Positions 1-5,357 of a stretch of DNA of 5,773 bases are shown piece after piece (the first letter of the stretch is position 1; each line of letters opens with the position of its first letter). Under the pieces are notes generated by a model. That model was given only the letters and a program-made list of their open reading frames with translations, did no database searches and was not told the DNA's origin. The DNA lies in NCBI GenBank assembly GCA_020048795.1, contig JAIFMA010000246.1:1-5773 (forward strand). The letters are read 5' to 3'. The position numbers and the translations under genes were made by a program. This DNA comes from Rhodoferax sp. Its GTDB lineage: Bacteria; Pseudomonadota; Gammaproteobacteria; Burkholderiales; Burkholderiaceae_C.

Positions 1-140
1 CCATTGCCGTGCTTTACACCCTGTATGCCCGCGCCTGCGACCCGGTGCTGGAGTTCCTCAAAATGGGCGACTTGTACAGCAACGACGAGATCATTGCGCT
101 GGTGCTCAGCACCTGTTTTGACGGACTTGAAACACGGTAG
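1..140 (+). CDS. C-terminal fragment of a probable TetR-family transcriptional regulator (5' end outside window)
   Basis: An open frame runs from the left edge (first full codon at position 3) to a TAG at 138-140, giving 45 residues that end in FDGLETR. Third codon positions are mostly G or C, as in the certain genes downstream, so this is real coding sequence. The pattern is an amphipathic helix with an acidic/hydrophobic stretch (DPVLEFL), a short turn (KMGDLYSNDE), then a last helix IIALVLSTCFDGLETR. It resembles the ligand-binding, dimerising C-terminus of TetR/AcrR regulators, whose last helix often ends in a DGL-type motif. The DNA-binding helix-turn-helix lies outside the window, so the family call rests on the tail alone. 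It reads in the same direction as the ethylmalonyl-CoA genes but is separated from them by about 870 bases, so co-transcription is unlikely. A TetR regulator (CcrR) is known to control ethylmalonyl-CoA genes in Methylobacterium; a link here is only a guess. Confidence 0.5.
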   Translation, partial: IAVLYTLYARACDPVLEFLKMGDLYSNDEIIALVLSTCFDGLETR

Positions 141-289
141 TGGTCGCAGGCGCAAGCTGAGAGCACGGGTCGAGATAGTCAAAGGTGCCGGTCGTCCAAG
201 TGCGCCGCACCGAACGTATGTTTACAACCTGGATTCCTCAGTTGGACGCGCCCGAGTGGACCGCTGACGGTGCGTCTGGTTGAGGCGAA

Positions 290-299
290 AGCCGCGGCT
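290..299. repeat. Perfect 10-base palindrome AGCCGCGGCT
   Basis: AGCCGCGGCT equals its own reverse complement and lies in the gap between the regulator tail and the operon. It is followed 16 bases later by a second 10-base palindrome (316-325). No T tract follows, so it does not look like an intrinsic terminator. It could be a protein-binding site or chance in GC-rich DNA. Confidence 0.3.
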
Positions 300-315
300 C
301 CTGGGAACCGTGCAT

Positions 316-325
316 CACCCGGGTG
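316..325. repeat. Perfect 10-base palindrome CACCCGGGTG
   Basis: CACCCGGGTG equals its own reverse complement. Its sequence is unrelated to the palindrome at 290-299, so the two are not copies of one operator. The meaning is unknown. Confidence 0.3.
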
Positions 326-340
326 TAGGTGCCAGCCACT

Positions 341-386
341 CTTATTTAGATAGCTGCTAGAGCAATCGGGACAAGGGCTACAGACC
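341..386. repeat. Comamonadaceae-type intergenic repeat (imperfect copy)
   Basis: The core ATAGCTGCTAG at 350-360, followed by AGCAATCGGGACAAGGGCTA at 361-380 and CAGACC, resembles a short intergenic repeat that I recall as very frequent in Comamonadaceae genomes, of the general form ATAGCTGCTAGCGCA, a spacer, then CAAGGGCTA. The two halves can pair only imperfectly (TAG near 358-360 with CTA near 378-380). This copy is compared from memory, and only one copy lies in this window, so repetition cannot be shown here. Such elements lie between genes and may act on transcript ends or be mobile palindromic units. Confidence 0.4.
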
Positions 387-614
387 ATTGGAGGCATAAG
401 AAACGATTTCCGGCATCGAACTGCACCGCACGGTCGCCCAGAAAATGCAGAAGACCAAGCACCACCGACCACGTTTAACAACCAGCAAGGCCAAACCCGT
501 GGCCATTTCCGGTCCCGACACCAGCAAGCCAGCCAACTCATCATTGAAGTGCTTGCGCGAGGTGAGCTTCAAGTCAAAGCACAGCTTCACTACCGATGAT
601 ATTTTTTTGGCCAT
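378..614 (-). CDS. Weak hypothetical ORF, 78 residues, possibly a gene remnant
   Basis: On the minus strand an ATG at 612-614 opens a frame of 78 codons starting MAKKISSVVKLCFDLKL and ending ASNGL. The first half has a plausible composition (charged N-terminus, moderately G/C-rich third positions). The second half becomes rich in Trp, Cys and hydrophobics and reads like out-of-frame sequence. No clear Shine-Dalgarno sequence precedes the start. I recognise no family. Its 3' end overlaps the intergenic repeat at 341-386. The AT-rich tract just upstream of the start could serve as its promoter. It could be a decayed gene with a frameshift or a chance ORF; chance is at least as likely. Confidence 0.18.
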   Translation of the reverse strand: MAKKISSVVKLCFDLKLTSRKHFNDELAGLLVSGPEMATGLALLVVKRGRWCLVFCIFWATVRCSSMPEIVSYASNGL

Positions 615-672
615 CGTACATTTTTAAAGCCACAATTTTGACCCCAAAAATATTTTTTTATTTTTAAATCAG
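595..672. promoter_or_regulatory. AT-rich tract with poly-T runs, possible promoter/UP-like or chromatin-protein binding region
   Basis: The stretch contains several runs of five to seven T or A and a 12-base AT palindrome AAAAATATTTTT at 646-657, in sharp contrast to the GC-rich surroundings. No GC stem precedes the T runs, so a + strand intrinsic terminator is not supported. TTGACC at 638-643 is -35-like, but the following -10 candidates have poor sequence or spacing. It lies about 340 bases upstream of the aldolase start and directly upstream of the weak minus-strand ORF, so it could serve either direction. Confidence 0.25.
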
Positions 673-724
673 GTACTTACATCCACTTTTCGACCATCGG
701 AATATAACTGAACAGCGAACTAAT

Positions 725-739
725 TGCTGCAAAGCAGCA
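725..739. other. Short stem-loop TGCTGC-AAA-GCAGCA
   Basis: A perfect 6-bp inverted repeat with a 3-base AAA loop lies in the upstream region of the operon. No T run follows, so a terminator role is unlikely. It could be an operator half-site pair or a small structure in a leader RNA. Its length is short enough to arise by chance. Confidence 0.25.
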
Positions 740-1011
740 TAGTCTGGCGCATAATCACTTCGGTTATTTTGGTTCGACTGGGTTTTGGTGGTGTTCAGGT
801 TCATAACAGCCCTCTGTCAGCAAATTTTTCGCATTGAGCGATCAGTTGAGTTGTTGGGTCGGAAGAGCTTGTTCCCGTGACTGCTCGTCTTGCTGCGACA
901 TGGGTCAACGCTCCTGTTGTGTCTTGGCAAGTATTTGAATCCGCACCCTGTCGAGGACCAATTTCCAACCACTGATGGATGTGTTTTTTGTAACAACGAC
1001 GGAGACAACAC

Positions 1012-2454
1012 ATGAAGCTCACGCTGACCCATGACGAAATGAGCGCCTACTGCGCCGAACTGCATGAAGCCAATGCAGTTTTCAAGTCCGACTACCCGGC
1101 AGATTCTTTCGAGCGCCAACCCGTGCACACGGTGTATGGCGGTGCCAATCTTTTCAAGGCCGGCTTTGCCCCCAAGCTCGGTGAAGTGGCACTCAAGACA
1201 CTCGAAACCTATGCCCCCAGCTTTAGCGTTTTTGCCAAGGTCTTGGGCTTGCCCCGCGCTGAAATGCTACCGGCCAATCCGTTTGAGCTGGGTAGCCTGA
1301 CGCGTGCGCTGGAAGCCAATCCGGAACAAGTGCGCGAAACCAAACCGGCGGCCTGGCTGGCTTTCACCGTCTATAACCGCGTCGTCAAAAAACTTCAGGC
1401 CGAGCCCATTGAAGACAACCGCATCGACTTTGAAGATGGCTACGGTAACCGCCCCGATGCTGAAGAAGATGCCCATGCGGTAGCGGCGGCCGATGAAGTG
1501 GCCAAAGGCATGGCTGACAACGTGCTGTCGCCCTTTATCGGCATCCGGGTCAAGACCTTCTCTGACGAATGCAAGGTTCGCTCGATTCGCACACTGGACA
1601 TTTTTCTGACCCGGCTGGCCGAGAAAACCGGCAGCAAGCTGCCAAAAAACTTTATCGTGACGCTCCCCAAGGTCACCATACCGACACAGGTTTCTACCTT
1701 TGTCAAAATCCTTGAAAATCTTGAGACCCGCCTGGGTTTTGCCAAAGATTCTCTCAAGATGGAAATCATGATCGAAACCACCCAGTCGATCATCAATCAC
1801 AAAGGCGAAAACACGGTTCCGCTGCTGGTAGCTGCAGCCGGTGGCCGCTGCCGTTCAGCGATTTTCGGCACTTACGACTACACCGCCTCCTGCAACATCA
1901 CTGCCGCGCACCAGACCCACACCCATCCGGCCTGCGATTTTGCCCGCCATGTGCTGCAAGTCAGTCTGGCTGGCACTGGCATCACCATCAGCGATGGGGC
2001 TACGACCAGCATGCCGATCGGGCCACACAAGGCACCCAAGGACGGTGTGCTGTCGGCCCAGCAGATGGACGAAAACCGCTCGGTGGTGCATGGTGCCTGG
2101 AAACTGCACTACGACAACATCATGCACTCGCTGCGTCACGGTTATTACCAAGGCTGGGACTTGAATCCGGGTCAGTTGCCAGTGCGCTATGCGGCGATGG
2201 ATGCTTTTTTCCTGAGCGGCTTGCAAGATGCATCGACCCGACTGAACGCTTTTCTGAACAAGGCCGCTCAAGCCACGCTGGTGGGCAATACGTTTGACGA
2301 TGCCGCTACCGGGCAAGGTCTACTGAACTTCTTCTTGCGCGGGATGGCCTGCGGTGCCATCACCGAGCAGGAAGTGCTGGCAACCGGCATCACGCTTGAC
2401 GAATTGCGCTCTCGTTCATTTGTTCGCATTGTCAGCAATCGCACCGGCAAATAA
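1012..2454 (+). CDS. HpcH/HpaI/CitE-superfamily aldolase or lyase (DUF6986-like), candidate beta-methylmalyl-CoA/malyl-CoA lyase of the ethylmalonyl-CoA pathway
   Basis: The 480-residue protein starts at an ATG preceded by GGAG (1001-1004) at a good distance of 7 bases. It shows the signature elements of the CitE/HpcH TIM-barrel lyases: an acidic strand motif DFEDGYG at 139-145, an arginine strand IGIRVK with R179 (substrate carboxylate/CoA side), a metal-ligand glutamate in MIETTQS (E255) and a metal-ligand aspartate in FGTYDYTAS (D289). These lyases bind Mg2+ and cleave or form C-C bonds of 3-hydroxyacyl-CoA or 2-oxo acid substrates. The extra N-terminal block (RQPVHTVYGGA at 35-45) and the C-terminal YYQGWDLNPGQLPVRY (378-393) match what I remember of the DUF6986 family, whose members are about this length. 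The usual Mcl1 of this pathway is near 320 residues. The gene is first in the operon, 32 bases before mcd. From context it should cleave beta-methylmalyl-CoA to glyoxylate and propionyl-CoA, or handle malyl-CoA. The superfamily call is firm; the substrate is inference. Confidence 0.85.
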   Translation: MKLTLTHDEMSAYCAELHEANAVFKSDYPADSFERQPVHTVYGGANLFKAGFAPKLGEVALKTLETYAPSFSVFAKVLGLPRAEMLPANPFELGSLTRALEANPEQVRETKPAAWLAFTVYNRVVKKLQAEPIEDNRIDFEDGYGNRPDAEEDAHAVAAADEVAKGMADNVLSPFIGIRVKTFSDECKVRSIRTLDIFLTRLAEKTGSKLPKNFIVTLPKVTIPTQVSTFVKILENLETRLGFAKDSLKMEIMIETTQSIINHKGENTVPLLVAAAGGRCRSAIFGTYDYTASCNITAAHQTHTHPACDFARHVLQVSLAGTGITISDGATTSMPIGPHKAPKDGVLSAQQMDENRSVVHGAWKLHYDNIMHSLRHGYYQGWDLNPGQLPVRYAAMDAFFLSGLQDASTRLNAFLNKAAQATLVGNTFDDAATGQGLLNFFLRGMACGAITEQEVLATGITLDELRSRSFVRIVSNRTGK

Positions 2455-2486
2455 TGGCCGCTTGGCCCCTAAGAAAGTGATGAACC

Positions 2487-4124
2487 ATGAGTGATGTCAA
2501 CAGCAGGATGCAGGCTGCGTCGCAGTTTCTCGACATAGCCGATGCGCAAATTAAAAAGTCCTTGGTCTGGATAAAGCAGCAATGCCTCGGCGGCAAAGGC
2601 GTGTCAGGCGAGAAGCTCGACGGCCATCAAATGGCAAGTTTCGACCTGGCCTGGTGTGCGGCCGAAGCGACCACCGCGCGTTTTGCGGTGGCTTATGCGC
2701 GAAAGGCCGTTGCTGCCAGCGATACCAGCGGCGATGCCATCTGCCTTGAAGAGCAGATGACTCTGGTTTTTTGCGCCGAAGCGCTGCAAAACATCCGCAA
2801 CCGTTTCTCGGCCCGCCCGCAGAGTTTTGGTCTGGGTGAGGAAGACATTGCTCTTCTGGACGCAAACGCCCTAACCCGCTTTTGCCGCGCACAGCTTGAT
2901 GCTGGCAATCTGGAGGCGCTGGGCCGACAAGTGATCGCCATGGACGGTGCCAGCGGTGCCTATCTGCTTGGCGAAGATGCCCTGATGATGCAGGAGTCGT
3001 TCCGCAAGCTCGCCACCCATGTGGTGATGCCCCTGGCCGAAGAAATTCACCGCAAGGACAAGATCATTCCAAAAGAGATTTTGGTGCCACTGACCGAAAT
3101 GGGCTGCTTTGGGCTGTCGATTCCAGAGCGTTACGGCGGCATCCAGAGCGACGATCATGAAGACACGATCGGCGCCGCGGGTAGCCTGATCACCCGGCCC
3201 GAAATCCTCAGCCGAGCCCTGCAAAAGGGTGGCACCGAGGCGCAGCGACAAAAGTGGCTGCCGCAAGTGGCCATGGGCCATCCCTTATGCGCCATTGCGG
3301 TCACCGAACCCGATACCGGATCGGACGTTGCCGCCATCCGGCTGAAGGCGACCAAGTGCGAGGGTGGCTGGCATCTCGACGGTGTCAAGACCTGGTGCAC
3401 CATGGCTGGCAAGGCGGGCCTGCTGCTGGTGCTGGCACGCTCGAACCCGGATCGTGCCGCCGCCCACAAAGGCCTGAGCATGTTCCTGGTCGAAAAAGAC
3501 TCGTATGAGGGTCACGATTTTGAATTCCGTCAGCCGCAGGGCGGTGTGTTGACCGGTCGTGCGATCTCCACCATTGGCTACCGCGGCATGCATTCTTACG
3601 AGTTGTTTTTCGACCATATCTTTGTGCCCGATGAGAACCTGGTGGGTGGGCCGGAAGGCGAAGGCAAGGGTTTTTACTCCACCATGGCCGGTTTTGCCGG
3701 TGGACGCATTCAAACCGCAGCCCGCGCCATTGGAGTCATGCAGGCAGCTTTTGAGCGGGCAGTTTTGTACGCCACAGACCGCAAGGTGTTTGGCAAGGCG
3801 ATCGGCGAATACCAACTCACGCTGGTCAAACTGGCCCGCATGGCGACCCTGCTGACAGTGTCACGCCAGTTCACCTACGCTGTTGGTCGTTTGATGGATC
3901 AGGGTGAAGGCCAGATGGAAGCCAGCATGGTGAAACTGTTCACCTGCCGCACCGCTGAATGGTTAACCCGCGAAGCGCTGCAGATTCATGGCGGCATGGG
4001 CTACGCCGAAGAGACAGCAGTCAGCCGCTTTTTTGTCGATGCCCGGGTGTTGTCGATTTTCGAAGGCGCTGAAGAAACGCTGGCTCTGAAGGTCATTGCA
4101 CGCTCTCTGATAGATTCTGTCTAG
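2487..4124 (+). CDS. mcd: (2S)-methylsuccinyl-CoA dehydrogenase
   Basis: The 545-residue acyl-CoA dehydrogenase is predicted to oxidise (2S)-methylsuccinyl-CoA to mesaconyl-C1-CoA with FAD, passing electrons to ETF. Residues 1 to about 165 form a helical N-terminal extension absent from ordinary acyl-CoA dehydrogenases (near 380-400 residues) but typical of Mcd, which is near 550. The standard fold follows: signature 1 VTEPDTGSD at 272-280, a middle beta domain, and signature 2 beginning QIHGGMGY at 499-506. E526 in IFEGAEET aligns with the catalytic base of medium-chain dehydrogenases. The block GYRGMHSYEL (364-373), in place of the usual GWR-type motif, and RIQTAARAIGV (407-417) agree with the Rhodobacter Mcd as I recall it. 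The start has only a weak Shine-Dalgarno sequence (AAGAAAG, 2471-2477), so it may rely partly on translation of the preceding gene. The neighbouring mch and ecm genes encode the next and previous enzymes of the same pathway, which supports the substrate. A generic acyl-CoA dehydrogenase is the alternative but less likely. Confidence 0.9.
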   Translation: MSDVNSRMQAASQFLDIADAQIKKSLVWIKQQCLGGKGVSGEKLDGHQMASFDLAWCAAEATTARFAVAYARKAVAASDTSGDAICLEEQMTLVFCAEALQNIRNRFSARPQSFGLGEEDIALLDANALTRFCRAQLDAGNLEALGRQVIAMDGASGAYLLGEDALMMQESFRKLATHVVMPLAEEIHRKDKIIPKEILVPLTEMGCFGLSIPERYGGIQSDDHEDTIGAAGSLITRPEILSRALQKGGTEAQRQKWLPQVAMGHPLCAIAVTEPDTGSDVAAIRLKATKCEGGWHLDGVKTWCTMAGKAGLLLVLARSNPDRAAAHKGLSMFLVEKDSYEGHDFEFRQPQGGVLTGRAISTIGYRGMHSYELFFDHIFVPDENLVGGPEGEGKGFYSTMAGFAGGRIQTAARAIGVMQAAFERAVLYATDRKVFGKAIGEYQLTLVKLARMATLLTVSRQFTYAVGRLMDQGEGQMEASMVKLFTCRTAEWLTREALQIHGGMGYAEETAVSRFFVDARVLSIFEGAEETLALKVIARSLIDSV

Positions 4125-4126
4125 CC

Positions 4127-4143
4127 TCGGCTTGGATAGCCGA
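4127..4143 (+). other. Intercistronic stem-loop between mcd and mch
   Basis: TCGGCT (4127-4132), a five-base loop TGGAT and AGCCGA (4138-4143) form a perfect 6-bp stem starting 3 bases after the mcd stop codon. No T run follows, so it is not a classic intrinsic terminator. It may stabilise the upstream transcript end or mark an RNA-processing point that sets different mcd and mch levels. The role is inference; the inverted repeat itself is visible. Confidence 0.4.
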
Positions 4144-4158
4144 CACAAACTTACGTTC

Positions 4159-4165
4159 AAAGGAG
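4159..4165 (+). promoter_or_regulatory. Strong ribosome binding site of mch (AAAGGAG)
   Basis: AAAGGAG ends 8 bases before the ATG at 4174. This selects 4174 as the start over the in-frame TTG at 4132, which has no such site and would place the stem-loop inside the coding region. It is the strongest Shine-Dalgarno sequence in the window. Confidence 0.75.
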
Positions 4166-4173
4166 CACATCCC

Positions 4174-5355
4174 ATGTCGCAGGCGATTCGTTTTCAGGCG
4201 CAAGTTGAACTGGCCGAAAAGGTGAAGGTTGACGGGCCCAGGGTTCGTCATCCGCATTACGGTCGCTATCTGGAAGAATTTGTGCCCGGGCAAGTGTTTG
4301 TTCACCCCCGTGGTTTTACCTTTCTTTCGGCGCAAATGGAGGCGTTTGCCCGCACCTACTTGCAATGCAATCCGCTTTACCTCAACGACCAGTACGCCAC
4401 AGCCTGTGGTTTTACCGGTCTGCTGGCTTCTCCGCAGATGGTTTTCAACGTCGTTCTGTCGCTAGGCGTACAAAACGACTCCGAAAAAGCGATGGCCAAT
4501 CTCGGGTATTACGATGCACAGTATTTGCGACCAGTCTATGCGGGCGACACCGTTCGCTCCCTGACCAAGGTGATGGATCGCAAGGAGCGGGGTGTCGGCA
4601 AGCCCGGCATCATCACCATCCGTACCCTGGGGCTTAACCAGAACAACGAAGTGGTGCTGCAGTACCAGAGAAAAATCATGGTTGACGGCCAAGGCAGTCG
4701 ACCGCCCACCACGCCGCTGCCAAGCGCAACAACAATGCCGATTTTTCCTTGGGTTGAGCAAGCCGAGGTATCGCTGCCAAGCTTCCCTGTGCAACTGCCC
4801 TCTGGTCTGACCGGGCCAAATTCCTGGTTCGAGGATTTTGCGGTGGGTGATGTGATCGTTCATGCCAACGGCAGAACCATCACCGACGAACACTTGTCGC
4901 TGACCTATGCAGTGGGCAACACCCATCCGCTGCATTTTGACCAGGTTTTCAGCGCCGGCCTGTCAGGCAAGATGAGTGGCGATCCGATTGTTTATGGCGG
5001 ACTGGTTTTTGCCTGGCTCGAAGGCCTGGCCAGTCGCGATGTGAGCGAAAACAGCGTTTGGGAGATCGGTTTTACCGAGGGTTACCACACCCAGCCGTCG
5101 ATTGCCGGTGACACCGTTGCCGCTCTGTCGCGCGTGTTGGCAGTCGAAGATGCGCCGGGCGCATTGGCGAGCCGCTTCGGCATCGTCAATTTTCAACTGA
5201 TTGGGGTCAAGAACATCAGTGCCGCCAACGCCTATGCCAAACATGGCGCAGACTTGTTCATCAAGGAAAACGACAAGAAGGCCATCGGCAAAGAAAAAAT
5301 TGAAGACAAGATTTTTGAAATCGAGCGCCAGCTCGTCATCCGCAAAAGGGGCTAA
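4174..5355 (+). CDS. mch: Mesaconyl-C1-CoA hydratase (MaoC-like double hotdog, beta-methylmalyl-CoA dehydratase)
   Basis: The 393-residue protein is predicted to add water to mesaconyl-C1-CoA to give beta-methylmalyl-CoA in the cytoplasm. It contains two MaoC-like hotdog halves. In the C-terminal half GNTHPLHFDQVF (248-259) fits the hydratase-2 motif with its catalytic Asn/His pattern. In the N-terminal half the equivalent CNPLYLND (65-72) has Tyr where His is expected, so this half is probably structural or CoA-binding. The block MANLGYYDAQYLRPVYAGDT resembles the matching part of Rhodobacter Mch (VANLGYAEGRFLRPVYPGDT from memory). At 393 residues it is about 50 longer than that enzyme (343). 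The excess is partly an N-terminal lead of about 25 residues and partly a charged, lysine-rich tail after about 350. It follows mcd by 49 bases and ends 2 bases before ecm. Another MaoC-type enoyl-CoA hydratase is possible, but the context makes Mch the best call. Confidence 0.85.
   Translation: MSQAIRFQAQVELAEKVKVDGPRVRHPHYGRYLEEFVPGQVFVHPRGFTFLSAQMEAFARTYLQCNPLYLNDQYATACGFTGLLASPQMVFNVVLSLGVQNDSEKAMANLGYYDAQYLRPVYAGDTVRSLTKVMDRKERGVGKPGIITIRTLGLNQNNEVVLQYQRKIMVDGQGSRPPTTPLPSATTMPIFPWVEQAEVSLPSFPVQLPSGLTGPNSWFEDFAVGDVIVHANGRTITDEHLSLTYAVGNTHPLHFDQVFSAGLSGKMSGDPIVYGGLVFAWLEGLASRDVSENSVWEIGFTEGYHTQPSIAGDTVAALSRVLAVEDAPGALASRFGIVNFQLIGVKNISAANAYAKHGADLFIKENDKKAIGKEKIEDKIFEIERQLVIRKRG
5344..5351 (+). 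promoter_or_regulatory. Ribosome binding site of ecm inside the end of mch (AAAAGGGG)
   Basis: The purine-rich AAAAGGGG lies in the last codons of mch and ends 6 bases before the ecm ATG at 5358. With only two bases between the mch stop and the ecm start, translation of the two genes is likely coupled, which would keep hydratase and mutase levels linked. Confidence 0.6.
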
Positions 5356-5357
5356 TC

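Larger units (their letters stand above)
141..1011. other. Long intergenic region upstream of the ethylmalonyl-CoA operon
   Basis: About 870 bases with no convincing gene. The first 200 bases are GC-rich, with stops in all + frames beyond short stretches, and include two perfect 10-base palindromes (290-299 and 316-325). A Comamonadaceae-type intergenic repeat follows near 341-386, then a weak minus-strand ORF (378-614), an AT-rich tract (about 595-672), and roughly 340 bases leading to the aldolase start. The last part must hold the operon promoter unless transcription enters from further upstream, but I found no -35/-10 pair with good spacing. TATAAC at 703-708 is the best -10-like hexamer and lacks a good -35 partner. 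No tRNA, rRNA, CRISPR array or clear intrinsic terminator was seen. Confidence 0.6.

Noticed and set aside
179..544. Minus-strand 121-residue ORF across the intergenic repeat
   Set aside because: Composition is rich in Cys, Trp and Arg with no family resemblance and it runs through the repeat; it looks like a chance frame in GC-rich DNA.
445..627. Plus-strand 60-residue ORF
   Set aside because: It is antisense to the slightly better 378-614 frame, has no ribosome binding site and has an unlikely low-complexity composition.
638..664. TTGACC with TATTTT as a sigma-70 promoter
   Set aside because: The spacing is 15 bases and the -10 match is poor; in such an AT-rich tract matches like this arise by chance.
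765..785. GGTTCGACT resembling a tRNA T-loop
   Set aside because: The flanks do not form a T-stem and no acceptor or anticodon arms can be found around it.
817..1128. Minus-strand 103-residue ORF overlapping the aldolase start
   Set aside because: It overlaps a strongly supported gene, has no recognisable motif and reads as an antisense shadow.
2456..2467. GGCC-GCTT-GGCC hairpin between the aldolase gene and mcd
   Set aside because: A 4-bp stem without a T run is too short to claim.
3285..3815. Minus-strand 176-residue ORF inside mcd, and similar long antisense frames in the other genes
   Set aside because: Long antisense frames are expected opposite GC-rich coding sequence; none shows a recognisable motif.
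4132..4173. Upstream TTG start extending mch by 14 codons
   Set aside because: It has no ribosome binding site and falls in the stem-loop, while the ATG at 4174 has AAAGGAG at the correct distance.
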